64,000 bases of DNA from Amycolatopsis eburnea. GTDB lineage: Bacteria; Actinomycetota; Actinomycetes; Mycobacteriales; Pseudonocardiaceae. Location of the stretch: assembly GCF_003937945.1 (NCBI RefSeq), contig NZ_RSEC01000033.1, positions 1 to 64,000 of the forward strand, read 5' to 3'. Shown piece after piece: positions 33,261-41,669 of this stretch. Both the position numbers and the translations under genes were made by a program. Under the pieces are notes generated by a model that saw only the letters and a list, made by a program, of their open reading frames with translations, searched no databases and was not told the origin of the DNA. How positions within the stretch are numbered: position 1 is the first letter of the stretch; each line of letters begins with the position of its first letter.

Positions 33261-33365
33261 CCCCGGTCTCGACATCCGCGGCCCGCGGCTCCGGCAAAGT
33301 CGCGCCGGCGAGCGGGTGACCGGCCGCAGGCCGGCCGCGTGGTCTGCCCGGCCTCGCGGGGATGC

Positions 33366-33414
33366 CATGAAAGGGTCATTCATGTCGTCTGGCGAGATGA
33401 ACGACCCTTTCATG
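33366..33414. repeat. Intergenic hairpin repeat, family A, copy 3
   Basis: 18-nt arms 33366-33383 and 33397-33414 with a single mismatch (GTCATT versus AACGAC), around a 13-nt spacer; GACGTCGCGG follows. It lies between convergent genes. Confidence 0.85.
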
Positions 33415-33552
33415 ACGTCGCGGCTGGGCGGATCGGCCGTGCTGCCCGACTTTGCCGGGGCCCTGACATCCGCGCCTGCGCCCAGGGCTCCGGCAAAGTC
33501 GCGCCGGGTGGGTCCGCGGGCCGCCGCAACGGTGCCGGACCTCGGCCCGGGA

Positions 33553-33612
33553 CGTAGTGAACGACCCTTTCACCTCGTCCGACGCCATGAACGACTCGTT
33601 CATGGCGTCGGG
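33553..33612. repeat. Intergenic hairpin repeat, family A, diverged copy 4
   Basis: It contains GTGAACGACCCTTTCACCTC and then an inner hairpin CGACGCCATGAACGA / TCGTTCATGGCGTCG. It appears to be a rearranged family A element with its own 15-nt perfect arms. Confidence 0.7.
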
Positions 33613-33643
33613 GGACCGTGAGCGCCCGGACCTTTCAGGACAC

Positions 33644-34534
33644 TCAGCCCACGTAGCGGCGGGCCGGGGAGGTGCGCTGGGGTGCCTCCAGGAGGCGGAG
33701 GCCGTGCTCGACGTGTGCCGGGACCACGCGCCGCCGGGTGAGCACCCACGGGAGGCCACGCACGACGTCGCCGAGGGCGGCCAGCGTCGCGCGGTCGCGG
33801 GGTGCCGAACGCAGGACGTCCCGGCCCCGGCGGAACACAGCGGGCCAGGGGCGGCGGAGCAGCAGCGTCCACAGTGTGTTGCGGATGCCGAGGCGGCGGC
33901 GGTGGCGCGGGTCGCGCAGCTTCGACGGCGCGTGGTGGATCACGACGTCCTCGACCCAGCACATCCACCAGCCGCGCGCGGCGAGGTCCAGGGCGAACAG
34001 CTCCTCCTCGCCGCCGAGCCACATCCGCGGGGAGAAGCCGCCGACCTCGCGGAACGCGCGGACGCGGACCGCGGTCAGCCCGGCCATGATGCCCAGCAGC
34101 GCCGGCCCGGGCAGCCACGACGGGCCCGGCACCGGCGACTCGCGCAGCTCCGGCGTGATCGGGTCCTCGGCCAGACCCGGCTCGACCAGGCACCGGCCGG
34201 TCACCGAACCGAGGCCCGGGTGGGCGTCCAGGACGTCCGCGGCGCGGGTGGGCGCGCCCGGCTGCCAGGTCGTGTCGTCGTCGCAGAAGGCGACGTACGG
34301 CGTCGTCACCTCCTCGACGGCGACGTTGCGCGCCACCGCGCCGAGGTTCTCCGGGAGCCGGAACAGCCGGACGCCGGGAAACTCCCGCGCGACCATGTCG
34401 GCCGTGCCGTCCGCGGATCCGTTGTCCGCGACGAAGATCGGCGCCGCGTCCGGCAGGGACGTCATGTGCCGCAGCGTTTCCCGCAGCTGCGCACGGCGGT
34501 TGCAGGTGATGATCACGACCGAGATTCGCGCCAT
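33644..34534 (-). CDS. Glycosyltransferase family 2
   Basis: 296 aa. GT-A fold: SVVIITCNRRAQLRETLRHM, FVADNGSADGTADMV, then the metal-binding D-x-D region FCDDDTTWQPG and GGFSPRMWLGGEEELFALDLAARGW. It uses a nucleotide sugar and probably extends a surface glycan. The ATG at 34534 lies inside the upstream transferase gene (22-nt overlap), so the three-gene operon 36221-33644 is tightly coupled. A close paralogue precedes it. Confidence 0.9.
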   Translation of the reverse strand: MARISVVIITCNRRAQLRETLRHMTSLPDAAPIFVADNGSADGTADMVAREFPGVRLFRLPENLGAVARNVAVEEVTTPYVAFCDDDTTWQPGAPTRAADVLDAHPGLGSVTGRCLVEPGLAEDPITPELRESPVPGPSWLPGPALLGIMAGLTAVRVRAFREVGGFSPRMWLGGEEELFALDLAARGWWMCWVEDVVIHHAPSKLRDPRHRRRLGIRNTLWTLLLRRPWPAVFRRGRDVLRSAPRDRATLAALGDVVRGLPWVLTRRRVVPAHVEHGLRLLEAPQRTSPARRYVG

Positions 34535-35379
34535 TCGGCGGTCCTTTCCAGTGTCCGGGCCTGCTGTTCGACGTGGGCGGGCAGGACGCGGCGCGACCCC
34601 AGCGCCCGCGGCAGCCGGGCCACCGCGCCGAGCACGGCCCGCGGCGCCGTGACGAGCGTCCGCGCGACCTCCCGGCGGCAGACGCGCGGCGGCCGGCGCA
34701 GCACGGCGATGAGCAGCCGGTTGCGCAGTTCGGCACGGCGGCGCCACGCCGACGGCGGCCGCGAGCGCGACGGGTGGTGGTGGGCGCGCAGGCGCCCGAC
34801 GTAGCAGACTTCCCAGCCGTGCGCGGCCAGGTCGTAGGCCAGCAGCTGCTCTTCCGCGCCGAAGTGCAGCAGCGGGCTGAACCCACCGGCTTGCAGGTAC
34901 GCCCGGCGGCGCACGATCGCCGAGCACGCGAGGAACCCGAGCACCAGCGGCCCGGGCGCGCCGTCGGGATGCCCCAGCGGGCTTCGCTCCATCTCGGGCG
35001 TCACCGGGTCGTCCCGGTCCTCGGGGCCGACGAGGGTGCGCGCGGCGAGCAGGCCGGTCCGCGGGTGCTCGTCGAAGATCCGTTCCGCTTCGGACAGCGC
35101 GTCCGGCGCCCACCACGAATCGTCGTCGCTGAAGGCCACGTAGGGCGTTTCGGCCACGACGACGCCGAGCGTGCGGGCAGCCGCGCCGAGGTTGCGCGGC
35201 AGCCGGATCACACGCACGTTCGCGTAACCACCGGCGACCTCGGCGGTCCCGTCCGCGGAAGCGTTGTCCAGCACGACGACCGGCGGCACCGGGTCCAATG
35301 TGGACAACTGACGGAGGGTGCGCGCCAGCTCGGCGGCGCGGTCTCGGGTGGCGATGACGACGGTCGTGCGCGCGCTCAC
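34513..35379 (-). CDS. Glycosyltransferase family 2 (paralogue of the next gene)
   Basis: 288 aa. Same layout as the protein at 33644: TVVIATRDRAAELARTLRQL, VVLDNASADGTAEVA, D-x-D region FSDDDSWWAPD, and FSPLLHFGAEEQLLAYDLAAHGW. Shared stretches such as NLGAxAR and TPYVAFxDDD show a tandem duplication. The GTG start overlaps the pyruvyltransferase stop by 4 nt. It is the middle gene of the three-gene glycan operon. Confidence 0.9.
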   Translation of the reverse strand: MSARTTVVIATRDRAAELARTLRQLSTLDPVPPVVVLDNASADGTAEVAGGYANVRVIRLPRNLGAAARTLGVVVAETPYVAFSDDDSWWAPDALSEAERIFDEHPRTGLLAARTLVGPEDRDDPVTPEMERSPLGHPDGAPGPLVLGFLACSAIVRRRAYLQAGGFSPLLHFGAEEQLLAYDLAAHGWEVCYVGRLRAHHHPSRSRPPSAWRRRAELRNRLLIAVLRRPPRVCRREVARTLVTAPRAVLGAVARLPRALGSRRVLPAHVEQQARTLERTAEWRESRS

Positions 35380-36221
35380 CGCTCCCCCACCAGCGCCTCG
35401 ACGAAGCCGGCCAGCGACGGCACCGGCGGGTCCACCGCGGCCGAGCGGCACCACGCCAGCCGGGCGTCGAGCAGCGCGCGGTCGCCGGCGTCTTCGGCGG
35501 CGAGCACCGGCCAGCCCAGCGCCGCGCCCTGCGCGGTCACCTTCCCGCCGCCGGCCACCGGATCGACGGCCACCACCGGCACGCCCGCCTTCAACCCGAG
35601 CACCAGCCCGTGCAACCGGGTGGTCACCACGACGTCCATTGTGGACAGCAGCGAGACGAACTGGTCGGGCGTCGCGCAGCGCTCCCAGTCGTCGTGCGCC
35701 AGGCGGGTGTCCAGGGGTACCCGGGCGCAGTCGAGCCCGGCGAGCCAGCCGGTCAACGCGGTGTGGACGGCGTCGTGGCGGCCCGCGCCGCCGTATTCCG
35801 GCTGGTGCGGCGCGAGGACCACGCCGAGCACCGGCTTCTTCGCCACGGACGCGGCCAGGGAGAGGTCGGCGGTGCCGCCGTCGTCGCGCGGGAGGACGCG
35901 GTGGAAGCCGGTCACCGCCGGGTCGTCCGGGTCGGGCACGGACACGCCGACGGCGGTCCGGCGGCAGGCCGCGTAGCGCTCGTGCAGCGAACGCACCTGC
36001 GGCCCGTGCACCGGGCCGCAGGCGAACACCACGTGCGTGTAGTCCGACGGCGGCGCGTCGGGCAGGTGCCGGGCGCCGGGCCGGAACCCGGGGCTCCACG
36101 CGACGTCGTGGCCGATGCCCGCGCGCGCCAGCGCGTCGCCGGCCGCGCGCAAGCTGAGGACGTCCCCCGCGGTCGCTTCGCCGTGCAGGAAACTGGCCCA
36201 TCCGGTGAGCAGAACTCGCAT
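35376..36221 (-). CDS. Polysaccharide pyruvyl transferase family protein
   Basis: 281 aa. GT-B-like pyruvyl transferase: early GEATAGDVLSLRAAGDAL, YTHVVFACGPVHG, and the family hallmark TTRLHGLVLGLKAGVPVVAVDP. Members transfer pyruvate ketals from PEP to sugars of surface polymers. It is the first gene of an operon with two GT2 enzymes. The ATG is 10 nt from GGGTAC with no ribosome site (leaderless). Divergent from the UDP-xylose-synthase-like gene, so both halves of the cluster share one control region. Confidence 0.85.
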   Translation of the reverse strand: MRVLLTGWASFLHGEATAGDVLSLRAAGDALARAGIGHDVAWSPGFRPGARHLPDAPPSDYTHVVFACGPVHGPQVRSLHERYAACRRTAVGVSVPDPDDPAVTGFHRVLPRDDGGTADLSLAASVAKKPVLGVVLAPHQPEYGGAGRHDAVHTALTGWLAGLDCARVPLDTRLAHDDWERCATPDQFVSLLSTMDVVVTTRLHGLVLGLKAGVPVVAVDPVAGGGKVTAQGAALGWPVLAAEDAGDRALLDARLAWCRSAAVDPPVPSLAGFVEALVGER

Positions 36222-36231
36222 GCTCCGCCGC

Positions 36232-36256
36232 GTACCCGCTCGTGGTGGCCTTACAC
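36232..36256 (-). promoter_or_regulatory. SigB/SigF-type promoter, leaderless, for the operon 36221-33644
   Basis: Minus strand GTGT (36256-36253), 15-nt spacer, GGGTAC (36237-36232). It ends 10 nt before the ATG. Confidence 0.7.
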
Positions 36257-36258
36257 GG

Positions 36259-36283
36259 GTTTGCCGCCGTCGCCGCCGGGTAG
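36259..36283 (+). promoter_or_regulatory. SigB/SigF-type promoter, leaderless, for the UXS-like gene
   Basis: GTTT at 36259-36262, 15-nt spacer, GGGTAG at 36278-36283. It ends 10 nt before the ATG, and its -35 is 2 nt from the divergent -35. Confidence 0.8.
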
Positions 36284-36293
36284 CCGCTCCGGC

Positions 36294-37259
36294 ATGACGA
36301 ATCCGGGAGTGACCAGGCGGTTCGAACGCGCGGTGGTGACCGGGGGTGCCGGCTTCGTCGGCGCGCACCTGTGCGAGCTGCTGCTCGCCGAAGGCCTCGA
36401 AGTGATCGCCGTGGACAACCTCGCGACGTCCTCGGCGGACACCCTCGACGGCCTGCGCCGCCACGAGGGGTTCCGGTTCCTGCGCCACGACGTGACCCAC
36501 CCGATGCCGCTGCCCTGCCGGGCGGACGTCGTCTTCCACCTGGCTTCGGCCGCGTCGCCGCGCGACTACCTCGCACTGCCGATCGAGACGCTGCGCGCGG
36601 GCGCGCACGGCACGGAGAACGCCCTCGAACTGGCCCGCCGCGACGACGCCTGGTTCGTGCTCGCGTCCACCAGCGAGGTCTACGGCGATCCGCTGGAGCA
36701 CCCGCAGCGCGAAGAGTACTGGGGCAACGTCAATCCCATCGGCCCGCGCAGCGTCTACGACGAAGCCAAGCGGTACGCCGAAGCACTGACGTCGGCTTAC
36801 CGCCGTGAACATGGCGTCGACACCGGTATCGCGCGGATCTTCAACACCTACGGCCCCGGCATGCGCGCCCACGACGGCCGGATGATCCCCGCCTTCGTCG
36901 ACCAGGCGCTCAAGGGCGAGCCGATCACGGTCACCGGCACGGGCGAGCAGACGCGGTCCATCTGCTACGTCGAAGACACCGCCCGCGGCCTCCTGGAGCT
37001 CGCGCGCTCCGGGCACCCCGGGCCGGTCAACATCGGGAACCCGCACGAGCTGACCGTCCGCCAGGTCGCCGAGCGGATCAGGGACATCACCGGGTCCGGC
37101 TCGCCCATCGAGGAGATCGACGCGGTCGTCGACGACCCGAAGCGCCGGTGCCCCGACATCTCGCTCGCGCGGGACGTCCTGGGGTGGGAGCCGAAGGTCG
37201 ACGCCGACGACGGCCTGCGCCGCACCGTGGCGTGGTTCCGCCGGGCGCCGCTGCGCTGA
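36294..37259 (+). CDS. UDP-glucuronate decarboxylase (UDP-xylose synthase)-like SDR
   Basis: 321 aa. Extended SDR: GGAGFVG at 17-23, VVFHLASAASPRDY, TSEVYGDPLEHPQ followed by YWGNVNPIGPRSVYDEAKR with catalytic Tyr155 and Lys159, and IARIFNTYGPGMR. These blocks are diagnostic of the UXS group, which converts UDP-glucuronate to UDP-xylose through a 4-keto step. The substrate would be supplied by the UDP-glucose dehydrogenase at 42603. dTDP-glucose dehydratase is the nearest alternative, but the YWGNVNPIG block argues against it. The ATG is leaderless. Confidence 0.85.
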   Translation: MTNPGVTRRFERAVVTGGAGFVGAHLCELLLAEGLEVIAVDNLATSSADTLDGLRRHEGFRFLRHDVTHPMPLPCRADVVFHLASAASPRDYLALPIETLRAGAHGTENALELARRDDAWFVLASTSEVYGDPLEHPQREEYWGNVNPIGPRSVYDEAKRYAEALTSAYRREHGVDTGIARIFNTYGPGMRAHDGRMIPAFVDQALKGEPITVTGTGEQTRSICYVEDTARGLLELARSGHPGPVNIGNPHELTVRQVAERIRDITGSGSPIEEIDAVVDDPKRRCPDISLARDVLGWEPKVDADDGLRRTVAWFRRAPLR

Positions 37260-37280
37260 GTAGCGACGCCCAGGGACTTC

Positions 37281-37305
37281 GTTTATGAGTGACTTCGCCG
37301 GGTAG
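37281..37305 (+). promoter_or_regulatory. SigB/SigF-type promoter for the operon 37363-43919
   Basis: GTTT at 37281-37284, 15-nt spacer, GGGTAG at 37300-37305. A leader of 57 nt follows. It would drive six overlapping or closely spaced genes. Confidence 0.8.
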
Positions 37306-37362
37306 CGCTATAGGCGAGAGCGGACCGGAGAGGGTCCGCACCGGAACGCCAGAGGCAGGTCG

Positions 37363-39036
37363 ATGCGCATCCTCGGGATCAACGCCGTTTTCCACGACCC
37401 GGCCGCCGCGCTGGTCGTGGACGGCGAGGTCGTCGCCGCGGCCGAAGAAGAACGCTTCAGCCGCCGCAAGCACGGCAAGCAGGCAGTGCCGTTCTCCACC
37501 TGGGAACAGCCCGCCCAAGCCGCCGCGTGGTGCCTCGAGCGGGCGGGACTGTCCGCGAAGGACCTCGACGCGGTCGGCTACTCCTACGACCCCGCGCTGG
37601 TCGAGCCGGGCCTGCCCGGGCACGACCCGAGCGGTGAAGAGCTGCGGACCGAATACGCCCAGCGGGCCCCGCTGTTCCTCAAATCCGCCTTGCCCGGTCT
37701 CGACCCGGGCATCGTCCGGTTCGTCCGCCACCACGTCGCGCACGCCGCTTCGGCCGCGCTCGCCGCGCCGTTCGGCGACTGCGCCGTGCTCGTCGCCGAC
37801 GGCCGCGGCGAGAGCACGTCCTACCTGGCGGGCGAATACCGCGACGGGCGGTGCAAAGAGCTGGCGGCGCAACGGCTCCCGCACTCCCTCGGCCTGCTCT
37901 ACGAAGACCTGACCGAGCACCTCGGCTTCGCCCGCTCCAGCGACGAGTACAAGGTGATGGCGCTGGCCTCCTACGGCAAGCCCGAGTACCTCGACGCGCT
38001 GGGCGAGCACGTCCACGTGACCGGCGACGGCGGGTTCCGCGCCCACGGCGTGAACCTGGCGGCGCTGGCCCCGCGCCGGGAACCCGGCGAGGAACTGACC
38101 CGGCGGCACGCCGATCTCGCCGCGAGCGTCCAAAAGGTCCTCGAGGACGTCCTGCTGGAGCTGGCGGACTGGCTGCACGAGGCGACCGGCCAGCGCGACC
38201 TGGCGCTGGCGGGCGGGATCGCGCTCAACTGCGTCGCCAACACCCGCTTGCACGCCGAAGGCCCGTTCGACCGGATCTGGGTGCAGCCCGCCGCCGGGGA
38301 CGCGGGCACCGCGCTCGGCGCCGCCCTGCAGCTGGCCGCCGAAGCCGGGGAACGCGGCGCGCCGATGGGCGACGCCGGGCTGGGTCGCGAGTGGACCGAC
38401 GAAGAGCTCGAAGAAATCCTGATCAAGGCGAAGCTGCCCTACGAACGCCCCGCCGACCTCGCCGAGACCGTCGCCGAAGCGCTGGCGAACGACGAAGTGA
38501 TCGCGTGGTTCCAGGGCCGCGCCGAGTTCGGCCCGCGGGCGCTCGGGCACCGGTCGCTGCTGGCCCACCCGGGCCGCGAGGCGAACCTGGAACGCCTCAA
38601 CGACGTCAAGGGGCGCGAGCAGTTCCGCCCGGTGGCGCCGATGGTGCGGGCCGAGCGGGCGGCCGAGATCTTCACCCGGGGCCCGCTCCCGAGCCCGTAC
38701 ATGCTGTTCGTGCACGACGTCGCCGCGGACTGGCGGGACCGCATCCCGGCCGTCACGCACGTCGACGGCACGGCCCGCGTGCAGACCGTCGAAGACCGCG
38801 AGAACCCCGTGCTGGCCCGGATGCTGGCGGCGTTCGAGCGGCGGACCGGCCTGCCGGTCGTGATCAACACCAGCCTCAACACCGCGGGCCGGCCGATGGT
38901 CGACTCGCCCCGCGACGCGCTCGAGTGCTTCGGCTCGGCGCCCATCGACCTGCTGGCGCTGGGGCCGTTCGTGCTCCGCCGCCCCCGTCCGACCCGACCC
39001 GGCGCGGCGTCGCCGGTGCAGAAGGAGGTGCCATGA
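37363..39036 (+). CDS. Carbamoyltransferase, NodU/CmcH/TobZ family
   Basis: 557 aa. The N-terminal Kae1-like domain begins MRILGINAVFHDPAAALVVDG and contains the metal motif HHVAHAASA and VADGRGE. The C-terminal YrdC-like carbamoyl-binding domain contains FQGRAEFGPRALGHRSLLA and VINTSLNTAGRPMVDSP. Enzymes of this family put a carbamoyl group from carbamoyl phosphate on a sugar hydroxyl through carbamoyl-AMP. As first gene of a heptose operon, it probably decorates a heptose or xylose residue. Its stop overlaps the next start by 4 nt. Confidence 0.92.
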   Translation: MRILGINAVFHDPAAALVVDGEVVAAAEEERFSRRKHGKQAVPFSTWEQPAQAAAWCLERAGLSAKDLDAVGYSYDPALVEPGLPGHDPSGEELRTEYAQRAPLFLKSALPGLDPGIVRFVRHHVAHAASAALAAPFGDCAVLVADGRGESTSYLAGEYRDGRCKELAAQRLPHSLGLLYEDLTEHLGFARSSDEYKVMALASYGKPEYLDALGEHVHVTGDGGFRAHGVNLAALAPRREPGEELTRRHADLAASVQKVLEDVLLELADWLHEATGQRDLALAGGIALNCVANTRLHAEGPFDRIWVQPAAGDAGTALGAALQLAAEAGERGAPMGDAGLGREWTDEELEEILIKAKLPYERPADLAETVAEALANDEVIAWFQGRAEFGPRALGHRSLLAHPGREANLERLNDVKGREQFRPVAPMVRAERAAEIFTRGPLPSPYMLFVHDVAADWRDRIPAVTHVDGTARVQTVEDRENPVLARMLAAFERRTGLPVVINTSLNTAGRPMVDSPRDALECFGSAPIDLLALGPFVLRRPRPTRPGAASPVQKEVP

Positions 39037-39596
39037 TGGAAGACCATCTCGCCGCTTTGGCCGAGGCCGCCCGGCGGACCCGGGGATCCGCTCCCAAGAT
39101 AACCGCGTGGGGACGGCAGCTCGCCGCGGTGTTCGAAGCGGGCGGCCGCCTGCTCGCCTGCGGGAACGGGGGCAGCGCCGCCGAAGCCCAGCACCTGACC
39201 GGCGAGCTCGTCGGCCGGTTCCGCGACGAGCGGCGGCCGCTGTCGGCCATCGCGCTGCACGCGGACACCTCCGCGACCACGGCCATCGTCAACGACTACG
39301 GCGACCACGAGGTCTTCGCCCGCCAGGTGCACGCGCACGGCCGGCCGGGCGACGTGCTGGTCTGCCTGTCCACCAGCGGTACCAGCCAGAACGTCGTCGC
39401 CGCCGCGAAGGCCGCGCACGAGCTGGGCGTGACGACCTGGGCGCTGACCGGGCCCGCCCCGAACCCCCTCGCCGCCTTGTGCGACGACGCCGTGACGGTC
39501 GAGGCCCCCACCGTCGCGACCGTCCAGGAAATGCACCTGGCACTGGTGCACGGCTTGTGCGCGGCGCTCGACGACGCGCTCGGGGTGACCGCGTGA
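39033..39596 (+). CDS. gmhA: Sedoheptulose-7-phosphate isomerase (GmhA), SIS domain
   Basis: 187 aa. SIS-fold isomerase with the GmhA core GNGGSAAEAQHLTGELVGRF, catalytic region LHADTSATTAIVNDYG, STSGTSQNV for phosphate binding, and the metal/acid Glu in ATVQEMHLALVH. It converts sedoheptulose 7-phosphate to D-glycero-D-manno-heptose 7-phosphate. Two ATGs (39033, 39036) follow AAGGAGGTG; the first overlaps the carbamoyltransferase stop as ATGA, while the second has better spacing. Its GTGA end overlaps the HldE start, so steps 1 and 2 are translationally linked. Confidence 0.9.
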   Translation: MMEDHLAALAEAARRTRGSAPKITAWGRQLAAVFEAGGRLLACGNGGSAAEAQHLTGELVGRFRDERRPLSAIALHADTSATTAIVNDYGDHEVFARQVHAHGRPGDVLVCLSTSGTSQNVVAAAKAAHELGVTTWALTGPAPNPLAALCDDAVTVEAPTVATVQEMHLALVHGLCAALDDALGVTA

Positions 39597-40960
39597 AGCC
39601 CCTGGTCGTCCTCGGCGACACCCTGCTGGACGTCGACGCCGAAGGCACCGCCGAGCGGCTGTGCCCGGAAGCGCCGGTGCCGGTGGTCGACCTGACCGCC
39701 CGCCGACGCCGCCCCGGCGGGGCCGGCCTGGCGGCGCTGCTGGCCGCGCGGTCCGCGGCCGAAGTCGTCCTGGTCACGCCGCTCGGCGACGACGAAGGCG
39801 GCCACGCGCTGACCGGGCTGCTGGAACCGGACGTCACCGTGCTGCCGCTGCCGCTGCGCGGCACGACGGTGTGCAAGACCCGGGTCCGCGCGGGCGGGCA
39901 GTCGTTGCTGCGCCTGGATTCCGGGGACGGCACCGCCACCACCGGGCCGCTGCCCGGCCCGGTCCGCGAGGCGCTCGCCGGGGCGGGGGCGATCCTGGTC
40001 GCCGACTACGGGCGCGGTCTGACGCGCAACCCCCACGTCCGGCGGATCCTGCGCGAGTGCGCCGAACGCGTCCCGGTCGTCTGGGACCCGCACCCGCGCG
40101 GCGCCCAGCCGGTGCCCGGCACCACCCTCGTCACGCCGAACCTCGCGGAGGCGAGCGCGGTGCTCGCCGGGCACGACGAACCGGCCGAACTCGCCAAGCT
40201 GCTGCGCGGGCACTGGCTCGCCGACGCCGTCGCCATCACCACCGGCGCGCGCGGCGCGGTGCTCGCCGACGGCCTCGGTGAGGCGAACGTCCCGATCCCC
40301 GCCGAGGCGCGGATCCCGGGCCACACCGCACCCGACACGTGCGGGGCGGGCGACCGGTTCGCCGCCGCGGCCACCGCGGCCCTCCTCGGCGGCGAAGACG
40401 TCACCTCGGCCGTCGCGACGGCGGTCGAAGCGGCCGCCCGGTTCGTCGCCGCCGGGGGTGCGACGGCACTGTCCACGAACGACGGTCCGGTCCCCGATCC
40501 ACAGCCCGCGAGCGACGCTTTCGGCCTCGCGTCGCGGGTGCGGGAGCGCGGCGGCCGCCTGATCGCCACCGGCGGCTGCTTCGACCTGCTGCACCCCGGG
40601 CACGTCAGCCTGCTGCGGCAGGCCCGCGCCCTCGGCGACGCACTCGTCGTCTGCCTCAATTCCGACGCGTCGGTGCGCTCCCTCAAGGGTCCCGGCCGTC
40701 CGCTGGTGCACGACCGCGACCGGGCCCGGCTGCTGGCCGCGTTGTCCTTTGTGGACGCGGTCGTCGTCTTCGACGAGCCGTCGCCGGTCGCCGTCCTGGA
40801 GCGGCTGCGCCCGGACGTGTGGGTCAAGGGCGGCGACTACGCGGCCGCCGACCTGCCCGAGCGCGCGGTCGTGCGGCGGCACGGCGGCGAGGTCGTCCTC
40901 GTCCCGACCGTCCCCGGCTACTCGACGTCGCGGCTGGTCGCCGCGGCGGCCAGTGCCTGA
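39593..40960 (+). CDS. hldE: Bifunctional heptose-7-P kinase / heptose-1-P nucleotidyltransferase (HldE)
   Basis: 455 aa. Residues 1-300 form a PfkB-type kinase (ADYGRGLT; catalytic GAGD at 251-254). Residues 320-455 form a cytidylyltransferase-like domain with HPGH at 334-337 in TGGCFDLLHPGHVSLL and WVKGGDYAAADLPE. It should phosphorylate heptose 7-phosphate at C1 and later load heptose 1-phosphate onto ATP, giving ADP-heptose. The 7-phosphatase step is provided by the HAD domain of the fusion protein at 46909. The GTG start overlaps gmhA by 4 nt. Confidence 0.9.
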   Translation: MKPLVVLGDTLLDVDAEGTAERLCPEAPVPVVDLTARRRRPGGAGLAALLAARSAAEVVLVTPLGDDEGGHALTGLLEPDVTVLPLPLRGTTVCKTRVRAGGQSLLRLDSGDGTATTGPLPGPVREALAGAGAILVADYGRGLTRNPHVRRILRECAERVPVVWDPHPRGAQPVPGTTLVTPNLAEASAVLAGHDEPAELAKLLRGHWLADAVAITTGARGAVLADGLGEANVPIPAEARIPGHTAPDTCGAGDRFAAAATAALLGGEDVTSAVATAVEAAARFVAAGGATALSTNDGPVPDPQPASDAFGLASRVRERGGRLIATGGCFDLLHPGHVSLLRQARALGDALVVCLNSDASVRSLKGPGRPLVHDRDRARLLAALSFVDAVVVFDEPSPVAVLERLRPDVWVKGGDYAAADLPERAVVRRHGGEVVLVPTVPGYSTSRLVAAAASA

Positions 40961-40982
40961 CCCCGACCCCCGAAGGAGTGCG

Positions 40983-41669
40983 ATGCGACCCCTCGGCAAC
41001 GTCCTGATCACCGGCGGCGCCTCCGGCCTCGGCGCCGCCACCGTCGACGCCGTCCGCAAGGCCGGCGGCACCCCGTACGTCCTCGACCGCGTCCGCCCCG
41101 AGGACCCGGCCGAATTCGCCGAAGCGGACCTGACCGACACCGCCGCGACCGAGGCCGCGGTGCGCGAGCTGGCGGAGCGCGCGGGCGGCCTGGACGGCGT
41201 CTTCACCGCCGCCGGCACCGACGCGTGCGGACCGCTCGGCACCGTGTCCACAGTGGACTGGGAGCGGGTGGTGAAGGTGAACCTGCTCGGTACCGCGGCC
41301 GTCGTCCGCGCCGCGCTCCCGTACCTGGAACGCTCGCACGGCACGGTCGTCACCGTCGCGTCCACTTTGGGCATCAAGGCGGTGAGCGACGCGACCGCGT
41401 ACTGCGCTTCGAAGTTCGGCGTCGTCGGCTTCACCCGCGCGCTGGCCGCGGAGCTGGCCGGGCGGGTCGGCGTCACCCTGCTGATCCCCGGCGGGATGTG
41501 GACGCACTTCTTCGACGACCGCACCGACCAGTACAAGCCGCCGCCGGACGCCAAGCTCAACCAGCCCGAGAACGTCGCGGGCACCGTCGTCTTCGCGCTG
41601 CAGCAGCCGCCCGGCTCGGAAGTCCGCGAACTGGTCGTCTGCGGGTCCGAGGAGGGGTCGTGGCCGTGA
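40983..41669 (+). CDS. Short-chain dehydrogenase/reductase
   Basis: 228 aa. Classical SDR: GGASGLGAATVDAV cofactor motif, FTAAGTDA (NNAG equivalent), catalytic Ser in TVASTLGI and Tyr-x3-Lys in AYCASKFG. In this operon it probably oxidises or reduces a sugar intermediate. It is not of the HldD (heptose epimerase) type, so conversion to L,D-heptose is not evident. The ATG follows GAAGGAGTGCG. It is the fourth gene of the operon from 37363. Confidence 0.87.
   Translation: MRPLGNVLITGGASGLGAATVDAVRKAGGTPYVLDRVRPEDPAEFAEADLTDTAATEAAVRELAERAGGLDGVFTAAGTDACGPLGTVSTVDWERVVKVNLLGTAAVVRAALPYLERSHGTVVTVASTLGIKAVSDATAYCASKFGVVGFTRALAAELAGRVGVTLLIPGGMWTHFFDDRTDQYKPPPDAKLNQPENVAGTVVFALQQPPGSEVRELVVCGSEEGSWP

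Larger units (their letters stand above)
33261..33643. other. Repeat-filled gap between convergent glycosyltransferase genes
   Basis: No gene. It holds family A hairpin copy 3 (33366-33414), a diverged copy (33553-33612), and two short direct copies of GGCTCCGGCAAAGTCGCGCC at about 33287 and 33487. The last motif (GGCAAAGTCGCGC) recurs after GH76 near 62377. Confidence 0.8.

Noticed and set aside
33316..33621. Short frames reading MKGSFMSSGEMNDPFMTS across the hairpins, also at 14791 and 49485
   Set aside because: The same peptide is read on both strands because the element is an inverted repeat. There is no ribosome site and no conservation beyond the repeat.
41660..41666. GTG at 41660 as GT9 start
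   Set aside because: Only 4 nt from GGAGG, whereas 41666 gives the GTGA overlap typical of this operon. It remains an alternative.
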